64,000 nt of DNA from Micromonospora avicenniae (lineage in GTDB: Bacteria; Actinomycetota; Actinomycetes; Mycobacteriales; Micromonosporaceae): assembly GCF_900156065.1 (NCBI RefSeq), contig NZ_FTNF01000019.1, positions 35,826 through 99,825 of the forward strand. Direction: 5' to 3'. Shown here in pieces: positions 46,822 to 54,687 of this stretch (position 1 is the first letter of the stretch; each line of letters starts with the position of its first letter). The notes below the pieces were generated by a model. It saw only the letters and a program-made list of their open reading frames with translations, searched no databases and was not told the origin of the DNA. The position numbers and the translations under genes are program-made.

Positions 46822-47670
46822 GTGCATCCCGACGACCCCACCGCGCAGGAATTGACCAACCGCGACACCGCGACCCGTCCAGCCGATGATGCATCCTCCG
46901 AACGGATGAACGGGCGACATCGCGCGCTTGAAACGCCCCGCCGCAGCGCGCGGGCACTGTTGACCTCGACGCCCATGCGGATCGCCCTCGCCACCGGTGT
47001 CAGCTGCTGCCTCGGCCTCGCCACGTACGCCGGCACCCGCACCGCGGCGGACGACCGGACCGAGCCGGCGGCCGAGGCGGTGGCCGAGCGGGCGGCGCTG
47101 GCCGACGAGCGCGCCTCCCGATCCATGGAGCGCACCGCCGCCCCCTCCGCCCCGGCCAGCCCCAGCCCGAGCGCGACGCCCAGCCCGACAGCGACGGTCA
47201 AGAAGGCGCCGAAGAAGCCGAAGAAGCCAACGAAGCCGCGGCCCGTGGCCGGGCTCACGCAGGCGCAGATGGACAACGCGAAGATCATCGTTGACGTCGG
47301 CCGCCAGCTGCACGTCCCCAAGCGTGGCCTGATCGTCGCGGTGGCCACCGCGATGCAGGAGAGCGACCTCTACAACTACGCCAGCGGCGTGCTACCCGAG
47401 TCCCAGGACTACCCGCACCAGGCCATCGGCTGGGACCACGACTCCGTCGGGCTGTTCCAGCAGCGCCCCAGCAGCGGCTGGGGCACCGTACGGGACCTGA
47501 TGCGTCCGGCGTACGCGGCGAAGGTGTTCTACCTCGCCCTGCTCGAGGTGCCCGGCTGGCAGGACATGGCCATCACCTACGCGGCCCAGTCCGTGCAGAT
47601 CTCCGCGTTCCCCGACGCGTACGCCCAGCACGAGGAGCGCGCGACCACCGTCGTCAACGCGCTCACCTGA
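46822..47670 (+). CDS. secreted or membrane-anchored lysozyme-like (transglycosylase-type) protein
   Basis: 282 aa from GTG 46822. A short cytoplasmic part, one membrane anchor or uncleaved signal at about 51-69 (MRIALATGVSCCLGLATYAG), then an Ala/Pro/Lys-rich wall-spanning linker. The C-terminal domain is RQLHVPKRGLIVAVATAMQESDLYNYASG (possible catalytic Glu in QESDL), then GWDHDSVGLFQQRPSSGWG and AITYAAQSVQISAFPDAYAQHEE. This domain follows peptidase or lysozyme modules in many actinobacterial wall proteins. The partial gene at the window's right end shares its last 50 residues. Convergent with the DivIVA-like gene. I could not find a c-di-AMP riboswitch upstream. Confidence 0.85.
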   Translation: MHPDDPTAQELTNRDTATRPADDASSERMNGRHRALETPRRSARALLTSTPMRIALATGVSCCLGLATYAGTRTAADDRTEPAAEAVAERAALADERASRSMERTAAPSAPASPSPSATPSPTATVKKAPKKPKKPTKPRPVAGLTQAQMDNAKIIVDVGRQLHVPKRGLIVAVATAMQESDLYNYASGVLPESQDYPHQAIGWDHDSVGLFQQRPSSGWGTVRDLMRPAYAAKVFYLALLEVPGWQDMAITYAAQSVQISAFPDAYAQHEERATTVVNALT

Positions 47671-47698
47671 CGGCGTCAGCGCGTCCGGGCGCCGTCAG
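47667..47698. terminator. bidirectional hairpin overlapping two stop codons
   Basis: CTGACGGCG (47667-47675) pairs perfectly with 47690-47698. The arms include the stop of the lysozyme-like gene and the stop of the DivIVA-like gene, so one hairpin can end both transcripts. Confidence 0.65.
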
Positions 47699-48219
47699 CG
47701 CCCGCCCGGCGGCTCGGTCACACCCGCCACCCCCGCCCGGGTCGCAGGCACCCCGGGACCGGTCGCTCCCGCGGCCGCGGTCGGCGTTTCGGCGGGCACC
47801 GGCTCGACGCTCACCCCGCCGAGCAGCTCGTCCACCCGCGTCACATGCCGCCGGCGGGCGCGCAGCGCCGCCTCGAACTCCCGGCGCGCCTGAACCGCCT
47901 CGGCGTACGCCCGCTCGCGCACCCGCTGTGCCTCCTCACGCGCCGCGTCCAGCTCGAACCGCGCCCGCGCCAGGATCTCGGCCGCCTCCCGCTCCACCTG
48001 TCCGACGGCGAGTCCCACCACCGCGGCGTCGTCCGGGTCGAGCCGGCGCAGCAGCCCGCAGAGCCCCGTCGCCTCCTGCCGGATCCGGTCCCACTCCCGG
48101 CCGGCCCCGGCGGCGCTCTCCGCCCACGCCGCGAGCCGGGTCAACCGGACCGCGAGCTCATCGAGGCAGGCGTCCACCTGCCGCTGGTCGTAGCCGATCT
48201 CAACGACGGAGAACCTCAT
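47695..48219 (-). CDS. DivIVA-like coiled-coil protein
   Basis: 174 aa from ATG 48219, which has GGGAG 7 nt upstream. The first residues RFSVVEIGYDQRQVDACLDELAVRL fit the DivIVA N-terminal lipid-binding domain (the GYD...QVD pattern). A long Glu/Arg/Ala coiled coil follows (residues about 75-135, AEILARARFELDAAREEAQRVRE) and then a Pro/Ala tail. DivIVA/Wag31 proteins mark negatively curved membranes and organise polar growth; this is shorter and probably a paralogue. ATG 48312 would add 31 residues (MLNNFPEARRRR) and is less likely. Confidence 0.75.
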   Translation of the reverse strand: MRFSVVEIGYDQRQVDACLDELAVRLTRLAAWAESAAGAGREWDRIRQEATGLCGLLRRLDPDDAAVVGLAVGQVEREAAEILARARFELDAAREEAQRVRERAYAEAVQARREFEAALRARRRHVTRVDELLGGVSVEPVPAETPTAAAGATGPGVPATRAGVAGVTEPPGGR

Positions 48220-48437
48220 GCTGTCGCTCCCAGGCAGCCGGAAAACCTTCCCCTCCTGGATCGTCGGCCGTGCGGCGCGCCGCCGCCGAGCTTCGGGAAA
48301 ATTGTTCAGCATGCGAGCGCCGCCGTGGGTCCGCAGCACACGGCGAGGGCGGACGGCGGAGCACACGGCGAGGGTGCACGGCGATGCGGGCCGGCGACGG
48401 ACGCGGGCGTGGGGAGGCGAGGGGACCTGGACCGCCG

Positions 48438-48884
48438 TCAGGGGCGCTTGGGCAGCACGACCACTCGCCCGAAGAACTCGTCGATCCGGTGCACCACGTC
48501 GTTGAAGTCGTCGAGGTCGATGGGCTTGGTGACGTACGCGTTGGCCTGCAGGGTGTAGCTGCCGATCACGTCCGTGTCCGCGTTGGAGGTGGTCAGTACC
48601 ACGACCGGGATCGTGCGCAGATCCTCGTCCTGTTTAACCTCGCCGAGCACCTGCCGCCCGTCCATCCGGGGCATGTTCAGGTCGAGCAGGATGACGTCCG
48701 GGCGCACGGCGCCGGCGTGCCGGCCCTCCCCCCGGAGGAACTCCATCGCCTCCTGGCCGTCGCTCACCACGTCGATGACCTTCTCGACCTCGGACTCCCG
48801 GAGAGCCTCCTCGATCATCAGCACGTCGCCCGGGTCGTCGTCTACCACGAGGATGCGGACCGGGTTCGGGCTGTCTACGCCCAT
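48438..48884 (-). CDS. single-domain response regulator (Rcp1/CheY-like)
   Basis: 148 aa, receiver domain only: acidic pocket VDDDPGD, phospho-Asp in VILLDLNMPRMDGRQV, Thr in VVVLTTSN and Lys in AYVTKPIDLDDF. The DLNMPRMDG...EVKQDEDLRTIPVVVLTTS pattern is typical of Rcp1-type receivers that work with phytochrome or hybrid kinases. No kinase lies beside it, so it is an orphan here. Upstream, a divergent region of about 285 nt separates it from the STAS antagonist gene. A link between the two in stress signalling (as in PP2C/RsbU systems) is possible but not shown. Confidence 0.92.
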   Translation of the reverse strand: MGVDSPNPVRILVVDDDPGDVLMIEEALRESEVEKVIDVVSDGQEAMEFLRGEGRHAGAVRPDVILLDLNMPRMDGRQVLGEVKQDEDLRTIPVVVLTTSNADTDVIGSYTLQANAYVTKPIDLDDFNDVVHRIDEFFGRVVVLPKRP

Positions 48885-49168
48885 GAGCTACCTGCCTCTG
48901 GTCTGGCGGGAACGGGACTTCAGGGTCACGTCCTGGCGGGGAAATGTAGCCGATCACGGGACGATCCATGACAGCCGGGTCGATCGGTTCCGGCGGACAG
49001 GGGCGCGACGCTTGCAGCGAGGCAAGTATAGGCGCCGGTGGTCCGGCGGCTGATCACCGTCGGCCCCGCGCCTGCGGGTTGGTGAGGCCGCAGGCTGCTG
49101 CCGGGCGGTGGCTCCGACCTGTTGTTACGATCGCCTCGATCCGGCCGACCGGCAGCCTGTGGAAAGGC

Positions 49169-49576
49169 GTGAACGTGGTACTCCACGGGCGGACACCCGA
49201 GACGACACCGCTGAGCCTGAGCGTCGACCGCTCGAACCCGGCGGCGCCGCTGGTTCGGGTCGGTGGGGATCTCGCGTACACCACGGCGGGACCGCTCCGC
49301 GAGGAGATCGACCGGCTGCTCGCCGGCGCCCCGCCCGCCGTCGTCCTGGACTTCGCCGACCTGCTCTTCATCGACAGCACCGGGTTGGCCGTGATCGTGC
49401 ACGCCTGGCGGCAGGGCCAGGAGGCCGGCACCGCGCTCGAACTGCGCACGGTTCCCCGGTTCCTGGGCACGATCCTGGACATGACCGGCGTCACCGGCCT
49501 GCTGAGCCGACCGTCGCCGGGCCGGCCGTCGGCGCCGGGCCAGCCGGAGAACGGCCGGCCCACAGCCACCGCCTGA
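49169..49576 (+). CDS. STAS-domain anti-sigma factor antagonist
   Basis: 135 aa from GTG 49169; GTG 49175 is an alternative with AAAGG at better spacing. The STAS core reads LVRVGGDLAYTTAGPLREEIDRLL, then AVVLDFADLLFIDSTGLAVIVHAW. The phosphorylation site DSTG is intact (S70), so it can be switched off by a serine-kinase anti-sigma factor and freed by a phosphatase, as known for SpoIIAA/RsbV. No anti-sigma kinase is in the window. It contrasts with the sigma-STAS fusion at 2216-3352, which lacks this serine. Confidence 0.9.
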   Translation: MNVVLHGRTPETTPLSLSVDRSNPAAPLVRVGGDLAYTTAGPLREEIDRLLAGAPPAVVLDFADLLFIDSTGLAVIVHAWRQGQEAGTALELRTVPRFLGTILDMTGVTGLLSRPSPGRPSAPGQPENGRPTATA

Positions 49577-49611
49577 CCGACCGCGCAGCGGCACCGACTC
49601 CGGGAATGGCG

Positions 49612-49647
49612 GCGCCGGGCCGTCCCGGTGGCGGGGCGGCCCGGCGC
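49612..49647 (+). terminator. terminator of the STAS gene
   Basis: 11-bp perfect stem GCGCCGGGCCG (49612-49622) with 49637-49647, 14-nt loop, 36 nt after the stop. Confidence 0.7.
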
Positions 49648-49654
49648 GCGGGGT

Positions 49655-49687
49655 GGCCCCCGACCCTGGGACCAAGGGTCAGGGGCC
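49655..49687 (-). terminator. terminator of the 105-aa protein gene
   Basis: On the minus strand, 13-bp stem (49675-49687 with 49655-49667) that is fully paired if one G-U is counted, 7-nt loop, 12 nt after the stop at 49700. Confidence 0.65.
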
Positions 49688-49699
49688 GGAGGAGGGTCT

Positions 49700-50017
49700 T
49701 CACGTCGCGGTGACAGGCTGCAGCCGCGGCCCCCCGGTACGCTGCTCGGCCGCCGGAGGCGGCGGCTCAGCGTCCTCGGGTGGGCCGGAATCGGGCGTCT
49801 GGAACAGGTAGCGGACGAACTCCGCTCCCGCCTCGTTGTCGTCCGCACCAGGCCACTGGCCGATGCAGTCGACCCCGATGACCTCCCGGCCAGTGCCGTC
49901 GGCCTCTTCCAGCAGGGCCCACAGGCTCACCGGGTAGCAGCGGGTGGCTTCGGGTGCGATCTGCCAGCGGGCGTACCAGCCCGGCCGGGCCGGGACGATC
50001 TCGACGATCCGCTTCAT
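49700..50017 (-). CDS. conserved hypothetical protein, 105 aa
   Basis: ATG 50017 with GGAAGG 7 nt upstream. The product starts MKRIVEIVPARPGWYARWQI and continues PVSLWALLEEADGTGREVIGVDCIGQWPGADDNEAGAEF, ending in a Pro/Glu-rich tail. The PGWYARW...VVGWDxxG pattern recurs in small Micromonosporaceae proteins as I recall; the function is unknown. No signal or membrane part. The longer open frame to 50479 is the shadow of the DUF2267 gene. Confidence 0.72.
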   Translation of the reverse strand: MKRIVEIVPARPGWYARWQIAPEATRCYPVSLWALLEEADGTGREVIGVDCIGQWPGADDNEAGAEFVRYLFQTPDSGPPEDAEPPPPAAEQRTGGPRLQPVTAT

Positions 50018-50151
50018 GACGACCTTCCCTTCCGCGTGCCTCGGAAGAACTCCGGTCCTGGCTTGATCGTGCGGCCCGGTCGGGTGAGCGCCCCTCACCC
50101 CGCCCGGATGAAGCCGCCGCCCACGACAGCCGCCCCGGCCCGGTGGCGCCC

Positions 50152-50177
50152 GTTTCGTGGTCGGCGACGCCGGGAAG
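50152..50177 (+). promoter_or_regulatory. weak SigF-like promoter of the DUF2267/pterin-dehydratase-like gene
   Basis: GTTT (50152-50155), 16 nt, GGGAAG (50172-50177), one mismatch in the -10, 43 nt before the ATG. Noted because the other DUF2267 gene has a perfect version. Confidence 0.3.
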
Positions 50178-50219
50178 GCGACCAGCGGAACCACGATCCC
50201 CAGCGGAAGGGGCGTCACC

Positions 50220-51200
50220 ATGCGCAAGCAGATGGAGGGCGACAACCAGCGCCGCCGAGCCCTCGCGCGGCAGGCTCGGGAGCAGGGCAGGCAGCCGAGC
50301 GAGACGGGCGCCAGCCTGAGCGCCTCCAAGCAGCTCACCAGCCTCGACCGGGGCAAGCGCGTCGGGCCGCCGCCCGCCGGCGTCCGGCACAAGCCGGACA
50401 GCACCCGGGGCGGTCCGTCCCCACCCCAGGCCGGTGCGCCGACGAACCCCCGGCCGCAGGTGGCGCCGGGTGTGAACACGGGCGGTACGACGACGATGGG
50501 CTACCACGCCCTCGTCGACGACGTTCGGCGCCGAGCCGGTGTCGACTTCCGTACGGCCAAGGTCGGCGCCGAGGCGACCGTGCTGGTACTGGCGTTCGCG
50601 CTCGACGAGGCGGAACGACGCCGCCTGCTCGCGGCCGTACCCACGTCGCTGCGCGACGTGCTGCCGGTTGACGGGATCAAGCAACGCCGCGACGTGTCCG
50701 GTTTCCTCGCCGAGGTGGGACGGATCAGCGGCAACACCCCGGAGGAGGCCCGCTACCAGGCCGAGGCGACGCTCGCCGCGCTCGCCGACGCCGACGGTGA
50801 CCTCGTCGAGTCGTTGCGCGTCCCGGACGGCCTGCGGGAGCTGCTGGAGCCGACACCGGTCGGCGGTGGTGTGGTGGGCGCCAACACCTCCACGGCCCCG
50901 CTCACCGAGGCGGAACTCACGGCGGTGCTCGCCGACATGCCGTACTGGTCCGGCGGCAGCGAGGGGCTGCACCGGGTGGTGGCACTACCGGCCGACAACC
51001 TCGACCGGGTACTCGACCGCATCGAGCGGCTCCAGCAGGAGAACGGACGCGCGCCGACGATCGCCCGGCCCGGCCCGACCGCGGCCGTGCTGACCGTCCG
51101 GTCCACGCGGGCGGGCGCGGTGACCGCGCAGGACGTGGATCTCGCCCGGCAGGTCGACGCCGCCATCGACGAGGCGGGAGCGGGGATGGCCAACGGCTGA
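50220..51200 (+). CDS. DUF2267 domain fused to a degenerate pterin-4a-carbinolamine dehydratase-like domain
   Basis: 326 aa. A basic, disordered N-terminus of about 85 residues is followed by DUF2267 (YHALVDDVRRRAGVDFRTAKVGAEATVLVLAFAL, about 93-210). The C-terminal part LTEAELTAVLADMPYWSGGS, LHRVVALP and TAQDVDLARQVDAAI looks like a PCD/DCoH fold. The spot where PCD enzymes carry the catalytic HHP triad reads RAPTIARP, so enzymatic activity is unlikely. ATG 50220 has GGAAGGGG 8 nt upstream. Function unknown; fusion of these modules suggests a regulatory or scaffold role (inference). Confidence 0.75.
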   Translation: MRKQMEGDNQRRRALARQAREQGRQPSETGASLSASKQLTSLDRGKRVGPPPAGVRHKPDSTRGGPSPPQAGAPTNPRPQVAPGVNTGGTTTMGYHALVDDVRRRAGVDFRTAKVGAEATVLVLAFALDEAERRRLLAAVPTSLRDVLPVDGIKQRRDVSGFLAEVGRISGNTPEEARYQAEATLAALADADGDLVESLRVPDGLRELLEPTPVGGGVVGANTSTAPLTEAELTAVLADMPYWSGGSEGLHRVVALPADNLDRVLDRIERLQQENGRAPTIARPGPTAAVLTVRSTRAGAVTAQDVDLARQVDAAIDEAGAGMANG

Positions 51201-51280
51201 CGGCGGGGACCGGCGGGCCGAACGCGGTCCGCCGGTCCCGCCTCCCCCCGGTGGTCCGGACGTCGGCTACGGTGCCAGGC

Positions 51281-52057
51281 ATGGACCGCGCCGCCGACCG
51301 GCTGGAACTGGTCACCGACCCGGCGCGGCCAACCGGACGCCTGCTGCTCGCGGCAGGCGTCGAGCAGTCGTACGTCGACGTCCACGACCCTCGTCACCTG
51401 CACTTCGAGTACGTCCGCCGGATGGCCGCCGTGGCGGACCTCGCGGCTCCCGCCGGCACCGCGCTCGCCGTACTGCACCTCGGCGGCGGCGCGCTCACCC
51501 TCCCCCGGTACCTCGCGGCCACCCGACCCGGGTCGGCTCAGCTGGTGATCGAGCGGGACCCTGCGGTGGTCGAGCTGGTCACCCGGGAACTGCCGGCCCT
51601 GCCACCGGCGGTGCGGGTGCGGATCGACGACGCGCGCGCCGCGGTCACCGCCGAGGCGCCGGCCCGGTACGACCTGGTGCTCGCCGACATCTACCGGGCA
51701 GCCCGGATGCCGGAGCACGTGCGCACCATCGAGTTCGTCGCCGAGGTGGCCCGGACGCTGCGTCCCGATGGCGTCTATCTGGTCAACGTCACCGACCTGC
51801 CGCCGCTGGTGGCCACCCGGGTGCACGTCGCCACGCTGCGCGCGGTCTTTCCGGACGTGTGCCTGATCGGCGACCGCCGGATGCTGCGCGGCCGCCGGTA
51901 CGGCAACCTGGTGATCGCCGCCGCCGCGCGCCCCGGCCGGTTGCCGGTGGCCCGAATCTACGCCGCCGCCGTCCGGGACCACGTACCGGGAAACGTCCTG
52001 CACGGCGCCGCGCTCGACACCTTCGTCGCAGGGGCCCGACCCGCCACCGACGGCTGA
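51281..52057 (+). CDS. spermidine synthase-like (aminopropyltransferase-fold) methyltransferase
   Basis: 258 aa. Rossmann core: ALAVLHLGGGALTLPRYLAATRPG, IERDPAVVELVTREL, DLVLADIYRAARMPEHVRTIEFV and LRPDGVYLVNVTDLPP. This matches the fused-MFS/SpeE-like family of actinobacteria. The polyamine-site acidic motif of true SpeE is not evident, so spermidine synthesis is doubtful. No membrane helices. Start ATG 51281; the extension to 51251 is unsupported. Followed 40 nt later by the AI-2E transporter gene with its own promoter. Confidence 0.82.
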   Translation: MDRAADRLELVTDPARPTGRLLLAAGVEQSYVDVHDPRHLHFEYVRRMAAVADLAAPAGTALAVLHLGGGALTLPRYLAATRPGSAQLVIERDPAVVELVTRELPALPPAVRVRIDDARAAVTAEAPARYDLVLADIYRAARMPEHVRTIEFVAEVARTLRPDGVYLVNVTDLPPLVATRVHVATLRAVFPDVCLIGDRRMLRGRRYGNLVIAAAARPGRLPVARIYAAAVRDHVPGNVLHGAALDTFVAGARPATDG

Positions 52058-52062
52058 GCCCG

Positions 52063-52088
52063 GGTTTCCGGGCCCCCGGCTGGGGTAG
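52063..52088 (+). promoter_or_regulatory. SigF-type promoter of the AI-2E transporter, implying a leaderless mRNA
   Basis: GGTTT (52063-52067), 15 nt, GGGTAG (52083-52088). The ATG at 52098 is only 9 nt past the -10, so transcription would start at or next to the start codon. Confidence 0.6.
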
Positions 52089-52097
52089 CCGCGCCGG

Positions 52098-53138
52098 ATG
52101 AGGGACGCCGACGACCGGAGGACGGCCAGACGGGCGTTGGTCGTCATCGGGTTGGTGCTGGCCACCCTGCTCGTGCTGGCGTTCGTGCGCGCCACCAGCC
52201 GGATACTGATCTGGACCGTCGTGGCGGCCTTCTTCGCGGTGGCGCTCAAGCCCCTCGTCGACCTGGTGCAGCGCCGGCTGATCCGGCGGCGTGCGCTGGC
52301 CACGCTGGTCGTCTTCACGATCACCTTCGTCGTCCTCGCCGCACTGGCCGCGCTGATCGTGGTGCCGCTCATCGACGACCTGGTCCGGTTCACCGAACGG
52401 GCTCCCGAGCTGCTGCGCGAGGCGCGCGCCGGGCGGGGCCCGGTGGGCCGGCTGATGGACCGGATCGGGCTGCGCGACTACCTGGCCAACCACTCCGACC
52501 AGATCCGCCAGTACGGTGAGCGGCTGCGCCAGCCGGCGGTGGGGGTTCTGCGCAGCGTCGCGGAAGGGGTGTTCGGGCTGACCACAGTCATCGTCCTGGC
52601 GTATCTCATGGTCCTGGAGGCCCCGCGGATGACCCGTGCGGCGCTGGCGAGAGCCGATGAGGCGCGAGGCGAGCGGTGGCGGCGGGTCGGCCGCGAGATC
52701 TCGCGAACCGTCACCGGCTACCTCACCGGCAATTTGCTGATCAGCCTGATCTGCGGCCTGCTGACGTTCCTGGTGCTGTTGCTGACCGGCGTGCCGTTCG
52801 CCGCGGTGATCGCCCTGCTGGTGGCGGTCGCCGACCTGATCCCCCTGGTCGGCGCCACGATCGGCGCGATCATCGCGATCGGCGCGGCGTTCCTGCACTC
52901 GACCACTGCCGGCATCGTCGTGCTGGTCTTCTTCGTGATCTACCAGCAGATCGAGAACCACCTGCTGCAGCCGGTCATCCTGTCCCGGTCGGTACGGCTG
53001 GACCCCCTGACCGTGCTCATCAGCGTCCTGCTGGCCGCCGAACTGGCCGGGCTCGTCGGGGCCCTGCTCGCCATTCCCGCCGCGGGCATCGTACGGATCC
53101 TGGTGCGCGAGTACGCCCCCCGACGCCGCACCCCCTGA
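52098..53138 (+). CDS. AI-2E family transporter (PF01594 permease)
   Basis: 346 aa, seven or eight membrane helices: ALVVIGLVLATLLVLAFV and ILIWTVVAAFFAVALKPLVDLVQRR at the start, a cytoplasmic or external insert at about 95-150, then TGYLTGNLLISLICGLLTFLVLLLTGVPFAAVIALLVAVADLIPLVGATIGAI and the family motif FFVIYQQIENHLLQPVILSRSVRLDPLTVLISVLLAAELAG. Members export small molecules or ions (some are Na+/H+ antiporters); the name AI-2 exporter is historic. A SigF-type promoter abuts the ATG, and a strong terminator follows. Confidence 0.93.
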   Translation: MRDADDRRTARRALVVIGLVLATLLVLAFVRATSRILIWTVVAAFFAVALKPLVDLVQRRLIRRRALATLVVFTITFVVLAALAALIVVPLIDDLVRFTERAPELLREARAGRGPVGRLMDRIGLRDYLANHSDQIRQYGERLRQPAVGVLRSVAEGVFGLTTVIVLAYLMVLEAPRMTRAALARADEARGERWRRVGREISRTVTGYLTGNLLISLICGLLTFLVLLLTGVPFAAVIALLVAVADLIPLVGATIGAIIAIGAAFLHSTTAGIVVLVFFVIYQQIENHLLQPVILSRSVRLDPLTVLISVLLAAELAGLVGALLAIPAAGIVRILVREYAPRRRTP

Positions 53139-53157
53139 CACCCCGCCCCCGGCAGGG

Positions 53158-53219
53158 CGCACTTTCACGGAAGGAGTGCCCATCCTGGCGCGGATGAGCA
53201 CTCCTTCCGTGAAAGTGCG
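53158..53219. terminator. bidirectional terminator hairpin, 22-bp perfect stem
   Basis: Arms 53158-53179 and 53198-53219 are perfect complements (core CACTTTCACGGAAGGAGTGC) around an 18-nt loop, between the convergent AI-2E and NDH-2 genes. The stem is longer than needed for termination and shares GGAAGGAG with the hairpin at 2141-2187. Confidence 0.8.
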
Positions 53220-53249
53220 TGGAGTCGGGCTCGGTTCGTCGGGTCGCGG

Positions 53250-54551
53250 TCAGGGGCGGCGGGCGGGGACTTCGGGAGTGGTGCTCTCCAGTGGCACGGC
53301 GTTCGCCGGGATCAGGCCGAGCTGCACCGCCGGGCGGGGCAGGGTCGCGTCGAGCAGCCAGTCCGCGGTGATCCGGGTGCGGTTCGCGGGCATCGCCAGC
53401 AGGTGGTAACCGCGGGTGACCGTCTTCGCCGGAAGGCCGCCCAGGTTGACCTTCAGCGGGTTCGCCGCGGCGTCCTTGCCGCCGAGGTCGACCACCCAGC
53501 CGAGGTCGTGGTGCCGGTACGGCCGGCGTTTCCCGTGCCCGTACGAGGCGGCGATGTTGTGCGCGGCCAGCTTTCCCTGGCGCTGGGCGTGCTGCGCCGT
53601 CATCGCGCAGATCTGCCCCGGCCGGGTCAGGTCGGGCACGGCCGCCGCGTCGCCGCAGGCGTACACCTCCGGGAAGCCGGGGACGTTGAGGAACTCGTCG
53701 GTGACCAGCCGCCCCCGGTCGGTCCGCAGTCCCAGCTCGGCCACGAACGGGTCCGGGCGGACCCCGACGCACCAGACCAGGGTGCACGTGGGCACGTACT
53801 CGCCGTCGGTGAGCTTCACCCCGTCCGCGGTCGCCTCGGCCACCGAGGTGCCCATCCGCACGTCGACGCCCCGGCGTTCGAGCACCCGGTGTGCGGTCGT
53901 CGACATCCGCTTGTCCATCTCCGGGAGTACCCGCGGGGCCACGTCGAGCAGCATCCACCTGGGGCGCTGGGTGAGCCTCGGACGCTGGGCGTGCAGCGCG
54001 TCGGTGAAGAGCTGGCCGTGCGCGGCCACCTCGGTCCCCGTGTAGCCGGCGCCGACCACCACGAAGGTCGCCCGCGCCTGCTGCTCGGCCGGATCCTCGG
54101 CCTGCTCGGCCAGCTCGAGCTGCCGGATCACGTGGTCGTGCAGGTAGAGCGCCTCGGGCAGACCACGGAAGCCGTGCGCGTACTCGGTCACCCCGGGGAT
54201 CGGCAGCAGCTTGTTGACGCTGCCGACGGCGAGCACCAGCCGGTCGTACGCGAGGCGGTTGCGATCCCCTTCCGGCTGGGTGAAGCCCACCCAGCGGTTC
54301 TGCAGGTCCACCTCGTCGGCCTCGCCGATCACGACCCGGACCCCGTCGAGGGTGCCGGTCAGTGGCACCGCGACCCGGGTGGGCTCCACCACGCCGGCCG
54401 CGACCTCGGGCAGCAGCGGCAGGTAGAGGAAGTAGTCCGTCGAGTTCAGCAACACGATCTCGGCCCGGCTGCCGGCCAGGCGGCTCAACGTCTTCGCCGC
54501 GTGGTAACCGGCGAACCCGGCCCCCACGATCACCACACGAGGCTTCGTCAT
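53250..54551 (-). CDS. ndh: type II NADH dehydrogenase-like FAD oxidoreductase
   Basis: 433-aa membrane-associated flavoprotein passing electrons from NADH to menaquinone without proton pumping. FAD motif RVVIVGAGFAGYHAAKTL at the N-terminus; LAYDRLVLAVGSVNKLLPIPGVTEYAHGF; NADH motif TFVVVGAGYTGTEVAAHG; second FAD contact EVYACGDAAAVPDL; CAMTAQHAQRQGKLAAHNI. The C-terminal part has only weak amphipathic helices. ATG 54551 starts the first strand; GTG 54560 is possible. It complements ctaD as part of the aerobic chain. Convergent with the AI-2E gene. Confidence 0.9.
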   Translation of the reverse strand: MTKPRVVIVGAGFAGYHAAKTLSRLAGSRAEIVLLNSTDYFLYLPLLPEVAAGVVEPTRVAVPLTGTLDGVRVVIGEADEVDLQNRWVGFTQPEGDRNRLAYDRLVLAVGSVNKLLPIPGVTEYAHGFRGLPEALYLHDHVIRQLELAEQAEDPAEQQARATFVVVGAGYTGTEVAAHGQLFTDALHAQRPRLTQRPRWMLLDVAPRVLPEMDKRMSTTAHRVLERRGVDVRMGTSVAEATADGVKLTDGEYVPTCTLVWCVGVRPDPFVAELGLRTDRGRLVTDEFLNVPGFPEVYACGDAAAVPDLTRPGQICAMTAQHAQRQGKLAAHNIAASYGHGKRRPYRHHDLGWVVDLGGKDAAANPLKVNLGGLPAKTVTRGYHLLAMPANRTRITADWLLDATLPRPAVQLGLIPANAVPLESTTPEVPARRP

Positions 54552-54687
54552 TGCGATCACGTTCCCGCCGACACGCCGGACAAACGTGGCCTCAGCCGGG
54601 TAGGTCGGGCGGGGGCCCACTCGGACTCGACGGCATTCATGCCCGGCGATATAGACAGGGGCGGTCATCGATGGCGAGGATGCGGTC

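Noticed and set aside
54598..54603. SigF-type promoter before the M28 peptidase gene (GGGTAG)
   Set aside because: No acceptable -35 box at 14-17 nt upstream.
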